NCBI RefSeq assembly: GCF_019266065.1
Contig: NZ_LPNR01000068.1
Location: forward strand, 1-39,089
Origin: Nocardia sp. MH4
GTDB lineage: Bacteria; Actinomycetota; Actinomycetes; Mycobacteriales; Mycobacteriaceae
Reading direction: 5' to 3'
DNA: 39,089 nt
Shown: in pieces, positions 32,038 through 39,089 of the stretch
Position numbering within the stretch: position 1 is the first letter of the stretch
How the letters are laid out: each line of letters starts with the position of its first letter
Position numbers and translations under genes: made by a program
Notes under the pieces: generated by a model
Seen by the model: only the letters and a program-made list of their open reading frames with translations
Told to the model about the DNA's origin: nothing
Databases searched by the model: none

Positions 32038-32064
32038 GCGCACAGCCGGTGTCCGTGGCTGCGC
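32038..32064. terminator. Weak hairpin downstream of DUF3710
   Basis: GCG plus CAGCC pairs with GGCTG plus CGC around a 9-base loop, with a 2-base bulge. It lies between two convergent genes and has no T-tract. Confidence 0.35.
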
Positions 32065-32128
32065 GGGCGAACCGGCGGTGTCGCGGGAGGTCTGGGCGGT
32101 CGCCGGACTCGCTCGGCGTGGTCTCGGT

Positions 32129-32857
32129 CTAGGCGCGGGCGGGGGTCGAATCGGCGTGCAGCGCTGCCAGTTCGGCGAATCCCGCCGAACCCAGCACCGC
32201 CGGATCGGCGCCCAGCTCGGCGAGGGTCACCCGACGCAGCCGCGCCTGCGGCAGTGTCGCGGCCCACTGCTCGGCGACGGCGATCGGATGCACTGGGTCG
32301 TCGCTCGCGCCGACCACGGCCACCGGCACGGTGGTGCCCGCCAGCCGCTCGACTGTCGGCCAGGCGTAGGCCGCCGCCTCGTCGAGCGCCTGCGGCAGGT
32401 GCGGCCACTGACCGCGCCAGGATTGGGTGAGCGCGTCGGCCAGCCAGGCCGGACTGGAGGCGCGCATCCGCTCGATCACCGCGTCCAGGCCGTCGGCGCG
32501 GAGTTGCTCGGCGGTAACCGAGGCGCTCAGCGCGGCCGGGCAGGCAGCGGTTTCGGGACCCGTCCAGGCGGGTAATGCCGTAATGACACCGACCACCGCG
32601 GTCGAGTGCCCGGCTGCCCAGTCGAGCGCGATCGCGGCGCCGAGGGAGATCCCCGCGGCCAGGACGGGGCCGCGCGCTGCGGCGGCCGCCAAAGCCGCGG
32701 TACAGCTCGCGATCACGGCCTGGGGGTCCGGTTCGACGGCGAGGAATGGCAGTCCGTGCGCGGCTGCGGCCGGCCCGAACGCGCGGGCGGCGAAATCGGC
32801 GTCGGAACCGGTTCCGGGCAGGGCGACCACGGTGACCTGGGATGGGATGCGCAACAC
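32129..32857 (-). CDS. Alpha/beta-hydrolase-fold protein
   Basis: 242 residues, in the place of Rv2695. Strand TVVALPGTGSDADF is the oxyanion-side loop. LAAGISLGAAIALDWAAG (about residues 66-83) contains the nucleophile elbow GISLGAA (Ser). VAVVGASDDPVHPIAVAE near residue 190 supplies an Asp and a His, so a catalytic triad is possible. The substrate is unknown. I chose GTG 32857 (MLRIPSQVTVV) because TACGCT lies six bases before it; the longer open frame to 32941 would overlap the OB-fold gene. Confidence 0.85.
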   Translation of the reverse strand: MLRIPSQVTVVALPGTGSDADFAARAFGPAAAAHGLPFLAVEPDPQAVIASCTAALAAAAARGPVLAAGISLGAAIALDWAAGHSTAVVGVITALPAWTGPETAACPAALSASVTAEQLRADGLDAVIERMRASSPAWLADALTQSWRGQWPHLPQALDEAAAYAWPTVERLAGTTVPVAVVGASDDPVHPIAVAEQWAATLPQARLRRVTLAELGADPAVLGSAGFAELAALHADSTPARA

Positions 32858-32863
32858 GGACCG

Positions 32864-32869
32864 AGCGTA
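32864..32869 (-). promoter_or_regulatory. -10 box of leaderless hydrolase transcript
   Basis: The minus strand reads TACGCT, then six bases, then GTG 32857. Confidence 0.5.
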
Positions 32870-32931
32870 GCGGCCGATCGTTTGCCCATCTACAGTGGCG
32901 GTGTACGGCCAACTAGCGGGAGAAGCGTGCC

Positions 32932-33339
32932 ATGTCGTCATCCACGGGCGGACACAAGTCGGGATCGGGTCCGGACTCGGGATACTTTCGTCGACTCGGG
33001 CGCCGCTTGACCGCCGATATCGACCAGCTCGACGCCGAGGAACTGGCGGAGACGGCCGACGCCTCCGGTGCCCGGCGCGCGGTGGACTGTTGTCGCGGTG
33101 AGGAAGCCACCATCCTGGGCAGGCTCCGCAGCGTCGAGGCGTGTCCCAAAGCCGCGGGCGCGACCGTACAGGCCGAGTTCTTCGACGGCACCGACGCGAT
33201 CACCCTGGTCTGGATCGGCCGCAGGCGCATTCCGGGCATCGAACCGGGCAGGCGGATCCTGGTCCGTGGCCGCGTGGGCGACCGCGACGGCCGCAAGGTG
33301 ATCTTCAACCCCTACTACGAATTGCGCGGGAACAGCTGA
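32932..33339 (+). CDS. OB-fold nucleic-acid-binding domain protein
   Basis: 135 residues, the homologue of Rv2694c. The N-terminal part YFRRLGRRLTADIDQLDAEE is helical. The OB-fold occupies about residues 55-132: EEATILGRLRSVEACP, VQAEFFDGTDAITLVWIGRR, IEPGRRILVRGRVGDRDGRK and FNPYYELR. This is the tRNA-anticodon-type OB-fold seen in DNA and RNA helicase accessory domains. The specific ligand is unknown. The ATG has GGGAGAAG six bases upstream. The DUF3159 gene follows after 3 bases, so the two form an operon. Confidence 0.88.
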   Translation: MSSSTGGHKSGSGPDSGYFRRLGRRLTADIDQLDAEELAETADASGARRAVDCCRGEEATILGRLRSVEACPKAAGATVQAEFFDGTDAITLVWIGRRRIPGIEPGRRILVRGRVGDRDGRKVIFNPYYELRGNS

Positions 33340-33342
33340 CGT

Positions 33343-34080
33343 ATGCCCTCCAGCGACGAGTACCGCATCGAGGCGGACCCCGAGCCCACCGTGGCACTGC
33401 CCGTGGCGACCGATGAGCCGGTCGACCCCGCGGTGGACGCCGAGGTCGAGCAGGCCGAGCAGACGCTGCTCGAGCAGCTCGGTGGCATCAGCGGCCTGAT
33501 CTACTCCACCCTGCCCGTGCTGGTGTTCGTCCCGGTGAACACCTTCGCCGGCCTCACCGCGGCCATCTGGGCCGCTCTCGGCGTCGCCGCGGGAGTCCTG
33601 GGGTGGCGGTTGTACAAGCGCAGCCCCGTGCAGCCCGCGATCTCCGGGTTCCTCGGTGTCGGTGTGTGCGCGTTCATCGCCTACCGGATGGGCGAGGCCA
33701 AGGGCTTCTTCCTGTTCGGCATCTACACCAGCCTGGTCTACGGCGGCGTGTTCGCACTGTCGATCCTGTTCCGCTGGCCGCTGGTCGGCGTGATCTGGGG
33801 CGCTCTGAACGGGCACGGCACCGGCTGGCGCGCGGACCGGCGCATCCGCAGGCTCTACGACCTGGCCACCGTCGTGTGGGTGGTCGTCTTCGGCGCCCGC
33901 TATCTGGTCCAGTCCCAGCTCTACGACACCGATCACACCACCTGGCTGGCCGTGGCCAGGATCGGCATGGGCTGGCCGCTGACGGCGGTGGCGCTGGTGG
34001 TCACCGTGTGGGCGGTGCGCCGGGCCGGCCACCTGCCGGTCGAGAAATCCGGCGCCGGAACGGATTCCACTCACGCCTGA
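33343..34080 (+). CDS. DUF3159 integral membrane protein
   Basis: 245 residues, the homologue of Rv2693c. An acidic cytoplasmic N-terminus of about 45 residues (EVEQAEQTLLEQLGG) precedes five or six transmembrane helices (LIYSTLPVLVFVPVNTFAGL, GFLGVGVCAFIAYRMGEA, FFLFGIYTSLVYGGVFALSI, then TVVWVVVFGARYLVQSQLYD and WPLTAVALVVTVWAV). Charged signatures NGHGTGWRADRRIRRLYD and YRMGEAKGFFLFG are conserved in the family. Function unknown; possibly a transporter or accessory membrane protein. It is co-transcribed with the OB-fold gene (3-base gap). Confidence 0.9.
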   Translation: MPSSDEYRIEADPEPTVALPVATDEPVDPAVDAEVEQAEQTLLEQLGGISGLIYSTLPVLVFVPVNTFAGLTAAIWAALGVAAGVLGWRLYKRSPVQPAISGFLGVGVCAFIAYRMGEAKGFFLFGIYTSLVYGGVFALSILFRWPLVGVIWGALNGHGTGWRADRRIRRLYDLATVVWVVVFGARYLVQSQLYDTDHTTWLAVARIGMGWPLTAVALVVTVWAVRRAGHLPVEKSGAGTDSTHA

Positions 34081-34102
34081 GGGTGGCCGGACCGCCGCCG
34101 GA

Positions 34103-34140
34103 GGTGGGGAAGTACCCACCCTGGGGTGCCTGGTAGCACC
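34103..34140 (+). repeat. Two tandem inverted repeats upstream of the SigD-like gene
   Basis: GGTGGG/CCCACC with a 6-base loop (34103-34120) is followed by GGTGC/GCACC with a 6-base loop (34125-34140). They may terminate the DUF3159 transcript. The second also overlaps the -35 region of a candidate promoter. Confidence 0.5.
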
Positions 34141-34159
34141 GTCGAGTTCGTCGCACGAT
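34133..34159 (+). promoter_or_regulatory. Candidate SigD-type promoter
   Basis: GTAGCACC (34133-34140), 15 bases, CGAT (34156-34159). This resembles the mycobacterial SigD consensus as I remember it (GTAACGCT, about 16 bases, CGAT), which would mean the gene drives itself. The spacing is one base short. Confidence 0.4.
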
Positions 34160-34204
34160 CAATGCGTACCGAAAAACGCAGTGATCGTGAAAGGACCGGC
34201 GACC

Positions 34205-34828
34205 ATGATGGCTACCGAGCACCGCCCCGGCGCATCGAAGAAGTCGAACGCCTCCGTGCTGTCGGAGAGCAAGCGCATCGGAGCCGAGCTGGACGCGCTG
34301 ATCGGGCCCGCCGCGGCCGGTGACCGCGACGCCGTCGCCGAGATCGTGCGCTTGGTGCACCCGCTGGTCCGCCGGTACTGCTCGGCCCGGATGGGTGCCA
34401 CCGGGCATCTGACCGTCACCGCCGACGATGTCACCCAGGAAGTGCTGATGGCCACCGTCACCGCCATCCCGCGCTACCGCGACCAGGGCAAATCGTTCCT
34501 GGCCTTCGTCTACGGGATCGCCGCCAACAAGGTCTCCGACGCCTTCCGCCGGGCCAAGCACACCGCGTACCCGATGGCCGAGCTGCCCGACGCGGCGTGC
34601 GGCGCGGCGGGCCCGGAGGAGTGGGCGCTGGCGCTGGAGCGGCGCGCGGCCACCCGGGATCTCATGCAGGTGCTGGCGCCGAACCACCGCGAGGTGCTGG
34701 TGATGCGGATCGTGCTCGGCTGGAGCGCGGCCCAGACCGCCGAGGCCATCGGCACCAGCCCCGGCGTCGTGCGGGTGATGCAGCACCGCGCGCTCAACAA
34801 GCTGCGCGCGGAGCTGAAGGTCGCCTGA
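34205..34828 (+). CDS. RNA polymerase sigma factor, SigD/ShbA-like
   Basis: 207 residues with only sigma regions 2 and 4. A basic N-terminus of about 35 residues is followed by AAGDRDAVAEIVRLVHPLVRR, the -10-binding region (TADDVTQEVLMATVTAIPRY and then FVYGIAANKVSDAFRR) and region 4 (LAPNHREVLVMRIVLGWS and TAEAIGTSPGVVRVMQHRAL, the helix-turn-helix). It is close in pattern to M. tuberculosis SigD and Streptomyces ShbA; ShbA is the factor that transcribes the principal sigma gene hrdB. No anti-sigma gene is next to it, unlike sigD-rsdA. ATG 34205 (or 34208) has GAAAGGA nine bases away. It is an insertion relative to the mycobacterial order between DUF3159 and ceoC. Confidence 0.9.
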   Translation: MMATEHRPGASKKSNASVLSESKRIGAELDALIGPAAAGDRDAVAEIVRLVHPLVRRYCSARMGATGHLTVTADDVTQEVLMATVTAIPRYRDQGKSFLAFVYGIAANKVSDAFRRAKHTAYPMAELPDAACGAAGPEEWALALERRAATRDLMQVLAPNHREVLVMRIVLGWSAAQTAEAIGTSPGVVRVMQHRALNKLRAELKVA

Positions 34829-34850
34829 TCCGGCGCCACCCGCGCGCCGA

Positions 34851-34875
34851 AAACCGTATCGGAGGGTTACGGTTT
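34851..34875. terminator. Hairpin between the SigD-like gene and ceoC
   Basis: AAACCGTA / TACGGTTT, 8 bp with a 9-base loop, overlaps the ceoC stop codon. The A/T ends of the stem would give U-rich flanks in both directions. Confidence 0.55.
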
Positions 34876-35538
34876 GATGCCGTGGGTGGCCAGGGTGAGA
34901 CGCAGGTCCTCTTCGGCTTCCACCGAGGTGACGAACAGCAGTTCGTCGTCGCCTTCGAACGGGTCGTCGGGCTGGGGCACGATCACCCGGCCGCCGCGCA
35001 GGATGGTCACCAGCGCGGTGTCGCGCGGCATGACCAGGCTGCGGACCGGTTTGCCCGCGAGCTGGGTGTCGGCGGGCAGGGTGATCTCGACCAGATTGGC
35101 CTGACCCTGCCGCAGCGTCATCAGCCGCACCAGATCACCCACCGACACCGCTTCCTCGACGAGCGAGGCGAGCAGCCGCGGCGTCGAGACCGCCACGTCG
35201 ACGCCCCACGACTCGTTGAACAGCCATTCGTTGCGCGGATCGTTGACCCGCGCCACCACCCGGCGCACGCCGAACTCGGTCTTGGCCAGCAGGCTGTGCA
35301 CCAGATTCGCCTTGTCGTCGCCGGTGGCGGCGATGACGACCTCGTAGGTCTCGAGTCCCGCGTTCTCCAGCAGCGACAGCTCGCAGGCGTCGGCGTGCAC
35401 CCAGACGGCATCCGGGATGGCGGGCGGATCGATGTGGTCGAGCTGACGTTCCAGCAGCATCACCCGATGCCCGCCGCGTAGCAGTTCCCTGGCGATCGAG
35501 CGCCCGACGGCGCCCGCTCCGGCGATGGCCACCTTCAT
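34867..35538 (-). CDS. ceoC: TrkA-type potassium-uptake regulator CeoC (RCK domain)
   Basis: 223 residues, the homologue of Rv2692. The N-terminal RCK_N Rossmann fold starts VAIAGAGAVGRSIARELL, with GxGxxG and an acidic residue at the end of the second strand (LLERQ). VIAATGDDKANLVHSLLA is also typical. The C-terminal RCK_C domain (about residues 140-223) contains ITLPADTQLAGKPVRSL and GDDELLFVTS. RCK proteins bind NAD(H), ATP or c-di-AMP and gate K+ transporters. It follows ceoB after 5 bases, as in mycobacteria where CeoB and CeoC act as a pair. No TrkH or KtrB-type channel is adjacent; the neighbouring candidate partner is the KimA-like transporter. Confidence 0.93.
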   Translation of the reverse strand: MKVAIAGAGAVGRSIARELLRGGHRVMLLERQLDHIDPPAIPDAVWVHADACELSLLENAGLETYEVVIAATGDDKANLVHSLLAKTEFGVRRVVARVNDPRNEWLFNESWGVDVAVSTPRLLASLVEEAVSVGDLVRLMTLRQGQANLVEITLPADTQLAGKPVRSLVMPRDTALVTILRGGRVIVPQPDDPFEGDDELLFVTSVEAEEDLRLTLATHGIKP

Positions 35539-35543
35539 GTTGT

Positions 35544-36209
35544 TCAGTCCTCGCTTGTGGGAGCCTTGGCGGCCAGGGCGACCGCCTCACCGACACTGCC
35601 GGAGGTCGCCGCGACGTAGACCACATCGTCGGCCTGGACGATGGTCTTGGACTCGGGCAGCAGGCCCTGGCCGAAACGCAGGATGAACGCCACGCGCACT
35701 CCGAGCTCGCGTTCCAGATCGCGCACCGTACGGCCGGACCAGTCCTCGTGCAGGGTGAGTTGCGTGACAGCCACCGCGCCCGTGGGGTCGCGCCAGGTGG
35801 TGGTCGAGTTGTCGCCGATGAGCGTGCGCAGGAAACGGTCGGTGGTCCACGGGACGGTCGCGATGGTCGGAATGCCGAGCCGCTCGTAGACCTCGGCGCG
35901 CTTGGCGTCGTAGATCCGGGCGACGACCCGCTCCACGCCGAACATCTCTCTGGCCACCCGGGCCGAGATGATGTTGGAATTGTCACCCGAGGACACGGCG
36001 GCGAAGGCGTCGGCGCGTTCGATTCCCGCGCGGGTCAGCACATCCCGGTCGAAGCCGACGCCGACTACTTCCTGCCCGGTGAACCCCTCACCCAGCCGGC
36101 GGAACGCGCTGGGATCGCGGTCGATCACCGTGACCTCGTGTCCCACCCGGACCAGAGCGCGCGCCAGCGACGAGCCGACCCGTCCGCACCCCATGATCAC
36201 TACGTACAC
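35544..36209 (-). CDS. ceoB: TrkA-type potassium-uptake regulator CeoB (RCK domain)
   Basis: 221 residues, the homologue of Rv2691. VIMGCGRVGSSLARALVRVG (about residues 4-23) is the nucleotide-binding glycine motif, and VTVIDRDPSAF the acidic second-strand end. ADAFAAVSSGDNSNIISARVA and VVARIYDAKRAEVYERLG complete RCK_N. A C-terminal RCK_C domain follows with RVAFILRFGQGLLP and VQADDVVYVAA. It starts at GTG 36209 (MYVVIMGCG); the frame is open to 36311 but that extension is not protein-like. It is divergent from the KimA-like transporter gene with 173 bases between, and leads the ceoB-ceoC operon. Confidence 0.92.
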   Translation of the reverse strand: MYVVIMGCGRVGSSLARALVRVGHEVTVIDRDPSAFRRLGEGFTGQEVVGVGFDRDVLTRAGIERADAFAAVSSGDNSNIISARVAREMFGVERVVARIYDAKRAEVYERLGIPTIATVPWTTDRFLRTLIGDNSTTTWRDPTGAVAVTQLTLHEDWSGRTVRDLERELGVRVAFILRFGQGLLPESKTIVQADDVVYVAATSGSVGEAVALAAKAPTSED

Positions 36210-36369
36210 CGCGCACCCTCGTTCCTGGCCAACCCCGTGGCATCCGGCTTGGACCGTACCCGCCGAATGCTCCCATCGCCCATTTTCCCCCGGGCGACGC
36301 GGCACAAACAATCACGACACCGGGCCGGTGTGGCGCCGACGTGCGCGCGAAGCCGCGGGTGTTCTCCTC

Positions 36370-36375
36370 TATGCT
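36370..36375 (+). promoter_or_regulatory. -10 box of leaderless KimA-like transcript
   Basis: TATGCT, then seven bases, then GTG 36383. With this start there is no transcribed leader, so no riboswitch can act on this gene. Confidence 0.55.
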
Positions 36376-36382
36376 CAGCCCG

Positions 36383-38380
36383 GTGTCCAAGTTGACGACG
36401 GCAGCCAAGCGATTGCTGCTCGGCAGGCCGTTCCGCAGCGATTCGCTCGGCCACACGCTGTTGCCCAAACGTATCGCGCTGCCGGTGTTCGCCTCCGACG
36501 CGATGTCGTCGGTGGCCTACGCGCCGGAGGAGATCTTCCTGGTGCTGTCGGCCGCGGGGATCTCGGCCTATCTGTACGCGCCCTGGGTCGGTCTGGCCGT
36601 CGCGTTCGTGATGGCCGTGGTGGTCGCCAGTTACCGGCAGAACGTGCACGCCTATCCCTCCGGCGGCGGTGACTACGAGGTCGCGACGAAGAACCTGGGC
36701 CCCAACGCCGGTTTGACCGTCGGCAGCGCGCTGCTGGTCGACTACGTGCTCACGGTGGCCGTGTCGATCTCCTCGGCGGCCTCCAACATCGGCTCGGCCA
36801 TCCCGTTCGTCGCGACCCACAAGGTGCTGTTCGCCGTGGTGGCGATCGCGATCCTCACCGCGATCAACCTGCGTGGCATCCGCGAATCCGGTACGGCGTT
36901 CGCGATCCCGACCTATGCCTTCATCGTCGGCATGTTCGTCATGCTGGGCTGGGGGCTGTTCCAGATCTTCGTGCTCGGTGACGACCTCGAAGCCGAATCG
37001 GCCGGTTTCGGGCTCAATGCCGAGGACGAGCATCTCTACGGTCTGGCCTTCGCCTTCCTCATCGCCCGTGCCTTCTCCTCCGGCTGCGCGGCGCTGACCG
37101 GTGTCGAGGCGATCAGCAACGGCGTGCCCGCGTTCCGCAAGCCCAAGTCGCGCAATGCCGCGACCACGCTGCTCATGCTGGGCACCATCGCGATCGTGCT
37201 GCTGATGGGGATCATCATCCTGGCGCAGAAGATCGGCGTCGTCTACGCCCACGACACCACGAACCTGGTCGGCGCACCCGCCGACTACCAGCAGAAGACG
37301 CTGATCGCCCAGATCGCCGAGACCGTCTTCCACGGCTTCCCGATCGGCTTCTTCTTCATCACCATCGTCACCGCGCTGATCCTGGTGCTGGCCGCCAACA
37401 CCGCGTTCAACGGTTTCCCGGTGCTGGGCTCGATCCTCGCCCAGGACCGCTACCTGCCGCGTCAGCTGCACACCCGTGGCGACCGGCTGGCCTTCTCCAA
37501 CGGCATCCTGTTCCTGTCCGGCGCCGCGATCGCGTTCGTCGTGCTGTTCGGCGCCGAGGTGACCAAGCTCATCCAGCTCTACATCGTCGGGGTGTTCGTC
37601 TCGTTCGTGCTGAGCCAGACCGGCATGCTGCGGCACTGGACGCGCCTGCTGCGCACCGAGACCGATCCGGCGCAGCGGTCGAAGATGAAGCGGTCCAGGG
37701 TGATCAACGCCATCGGCCTCACCGCGACCGGCACCGTGCTGGTGATCGTGCTGATCACCAAGTTCTTCGCCGGCGCCTACATCGCGATCATCACCATGGT
37801 GGCGATCTTCGTCGTGATGAAGCTCATCCACCGCCACTACGACTCGGTCTCGCGCGAACTCGACGAATCCGATTGGGACGGGGTGCTGCCCAGCCGCACC
37901 CACTCCATCGTGCTGGTCTCCAAACTGCACCTGCCGACCCGGCGCGCGCTGGCCTACGCCCGCGCGACCCGCCCGGACACGCTCGAGGCGATCACCGTCA
38001 ACGTCGACGACGCCGACACCCGCAGGCTCGTGCGCGAGTGGGAGAACAGCGAGATCAACGTGCCGCTGAAGGTGATCGAATCGCCTTATCGCGAGATCAC
38101 CAAGCCGGTGCTGGACTACGTCAAGCGGGTCCGCAAGGACGCGCCGCGCGATGTCGTCACCGTGTTCATCCCCGAGTACGTCGTCGGTCACTGGTGGGAG
38201 CAGGTGCTGCACAACCAGTCCGCGTTGCGGCTCAAGGGCAGGCTGCTGTTCGAGCCGGGCGTGATGGTCACCAGCGTGCCGTGGCAGCTCAGTTCCTCCA
38301 CGCGGGCCAAGCAGGCCGCCGAGGGGAACGCGCCGGGATCGGTGCGCCGTGGTTTCGAAGAGCCGGGCCGTCGTCGATGA
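36383..38380 (+). CDS. APC-superfamily potassium importer, KimA-like
   Basis: 665 residues, in the place of Rv2690c. About 12 transmembrane helices (residues 35-470) are followed by a cytoplasmic domain of about 180 residues. It resembles Bacillus KimA, a K+/H+ symporter, along its whole length: FASDAMSSVAYAPEE (Asp39, Tyr46), LLVDYVLTVAVSIS (Asp120, Tyr121), ALTGVEAISNGVPAF (Glu242) and ILVLAANTAFNGFPVLGSIL. These Asp, Tyr and Glu positions correspond to residues implicated in K+ binding in KimA (from memory). The tail contains HTILHNQSA-like VLHNQSALRLKGRLLF. It would import K+, probably regulated by CeoB/CeoC encoded divergently. The stop overlaps the next start (ATGA). Confidence 0.88.
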   Translation: MSKLTTAAKRLLLGRPFRSDSLGHTLLPKRIALPVFASDAMSSVAYAPEEIFLVLSAAGISAYLYAPWVGLAVAFVMAVVVASYRQNVHAYPSGGGDYEVATKNLGPNAGLTVGSALLVDYVLTVAVSISSAASNIGSAIPFVATHKVLFAVVAIAILTAINLRGIRESGTAFAIPTYAFIVGMFVMLGWGLFQIFVLGDDLEAESAGFGLNAEDEHLYGLAFAFLIARAFSSGCAALTGVEAISNGVPAFRKPKSRNAATTLLMLGTIAIVLLMGIIILAQKIGVVYAHDTTNLVGAPADYQQKTLIAQIAETVFHGFPIGFFFITIVTALILVLAANTAFNGFPVLGSILAQDRYLPRQLHTRGDRLAFSNGILFLSGAAIAFVVLFGAEVTKLIQLYIVGVFVSFVLSQTGMLRHWTRLLRTETDPAQRSKMKRSRVINAIGLTATGTVLVIVLITKFFAGAYIAIITMVAIFVVMKLIHRHYDSVSRELDESDWDGVLPSRTHSIVLVSKLHLPTRRALAYARATRPDTLEAITVNVDDADTRRLVREWENSEINVPLKVIESPYREITKPVLDYVKRVRKDAPRDVVTVFIPEYVVGHWWEQVLHNQSALRLKGRLLFEPGVMVTSVPWQLSSSTRAKQAAEGNAPGSVRRGFEEPGRRR

Positions 38381-39089
38381 GCGATTGGCGCGGACAGGAA
38401 TTCCAGATCCGGCTCGGGCCGCCCGGACACGGCGGATTCTGCGTCGGCAGGCACGAGGGGCGCGTGGTGTTCGTGCGCCACGGACTGCCGGGCGAACTGG
38501 TGCGGGCGCGGGTCACCGAGGACCGGGGCGGGTCGTTCTGCCGGGCCGATGCCGTCGAGATCGTCGAGGCGTCGCCCGATCGGGTGCCGGCCACCTGCCC
38601 GGTGTCCGGGCCGGGTGGCGCGGGCTGCTGTGATTTCTCCTTCGCCACTCCCGCCGCGCAGCGCGCGCTCAAGGCCACGGTGGTGGCCGAGCAGCTGCGC
38701 AGGCTGGCCGGGGTGGACCGGGAGGTGACCGTCGAGCCGATCGCCGGTGACTCCGGCGAGGCCACCGGCGGCTGGCGCACCCGCGTGCGGCTGGTCGTCG
38801 ACGACGCGGGCCGGGCCGGGGTCCACCGTTTCCGCAGCACCGCGGTGATCCCGGATCTGCGCTGCCCGCAGCCGGTGGCCGGGGCGCTCGACGGTGTCGC
38901 CGACCGGCTCTGGACACCGGGCTCGGACCTGGTCGTCGCCGTCGACGGTGACGGTGTGCGCCACATCGTGGAACTGGCGGCGGTGCCCGACACCGTGCAG
39001 CCGGGCGGTCGTCCGTCGACCCCGCGCGGCGCGGGCCGTGGCCGTGGTCAGCGGCCCACCCGCCGCCGGGAGTCCGGCGGCCCCGGTGA
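38377..39089 (+). CDS. TrmA/RumA-family RNA (uracil-5-) methyltransferase, 3' end outside window
   Basis: At least 237 residues; the frame is still open at the last base, so the gene continues past the window. It is in the place of Rv2689c. The N-terminal TRAM domain (about residues 5-65) includes IRLGPPGHGGFCVGRHEGRVVF-like sequence and VRHGLPGELVRARVTE. A cysteine cluster, CPVSGPGGAGCCDF (about residues 75-88), resembles the iron-sulfur site of RumA/RlmD enzymes. HRFRSTAVIPDLRCPQP belongs to the central domain. The SAM-binding motifs and catalytic Cys are beyond the end. It would methylate a uracil in rRNA or tRNA. Its ATG overlaps the transporter stop (ATGA). Confidence 0.88.
   Translation, partial: MSDWRGQEFQIRLGPPGHGGFCVGRHEGRVVFVRHGLPGELVRARVTEDRGGSFCRADAVEIVEASPDRVPATCPVSGPGGAGCCDFSFATPAAQRALKATVVAEQLRRLAGVDREVTVEPIAGDSGEATGGWRTRVRLVVDDAGRAGVHRFRSTAVIPDLRCPQPVAGALDGVADRLWTPGSDLVVAVDGDGVRHIVELAAVPDTVQPGGRPSTPRGAGRGRGQRPTRRRESGGPG

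Noticed and set aside
36210..36382. A c-di-AMP (ydaO-type) riboswitch before the KimA-like gene, as in Bacillus
   Set aside because: The gap is short, no ydaO-like stems were seen, and the -10 box 7 bases before GTG leaves no leader.

Overview
The window is very GC-rich and densely coded, and it looks like a core chromosomal segment of a mycolic-acid actinomycete (order Mycobacteriales). Nocardia or a close relative fits best. The genus is an inference from remembered protein similarity and gene order, not from a search. The gene order ideR, sigB, DUF3099/DUF3039, YihY, sigA, ppgK, suhB, cei, DUF4193, DUF3093, dut, DUF3710, alpha/beta hydrolase, OB-fold, DUF3159, ceoC/ceoB, APC-type transporter, TrmA-like enzyme parallels the sigA-sigB neighbourhood of Mycobacterium tuberculosis (about Rv2689c-Rv2711). 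No rRNA, tRNA, CRISPR array, transposase or phage gene was seen.

Layout. 1-1.8 kb: the 3' end of a secreted or lipoprotein-like gene and a DUF4192 gene. 1.8-3.5 kb: galE and ideR on the minus strand. 3.6-7.6 kb: an overlapping pair encoding an AcuC-type lysine deacylase and a GNAT/acyl-CoA-synthetase-like acyltransferase, a likely eraser/writer pair. 7.7-8.7 kb: sigB. 8.9-21.6 kb: a methyltransferase, a VOC protein, an MFS transporter, DUF3099, DUF3039, YihY, an SF2 helicase, a TetR/SDR divergent pair, a SWIM plus SNF2 helicase operon facing a second TetR, and a small zinc-ribbon protein. 22-25 kb: DUF952, a KhtT/KhtU-type cation/proton antiporter pair and an MHYT membrane sensor. 25.2-27.6 kb: sigA and ppgK. 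27.7-34.1 kb: the conserved suhB-to-DUF3159 block. 34.2-39.1 kb: a SigD/ShbA-like sigma factor, two RCK proteins (CeoC, CeoB), a divergent KimA-like potassium importer and a truncated RNA methyltransferase gene.

Two themes join the genes. The first is transcription control. The window holds two group 1/2 sigma factors, a third SigD-like sigma factor, IdeR and two TetR regulators. By eye I find the promoter pattern GGGAAC-N17-CGTT, typical of mycobacterial SigE/SigH, in front of sigB, the SNF2/SWIM operon and DUF4193, with a one-mismatch version in front of the zinc-ribbon gene. Near the SNF2 operon a palindrome that looks like a TetR operator lies inside this promoter. The second theme is potassium and ion homeostasis: KhtTU, CeoB/CeoC and the KimA-like transporter. 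Eight genes also have a TANNNT -10 box 6-8 bases before their start codon and so look leaderless.
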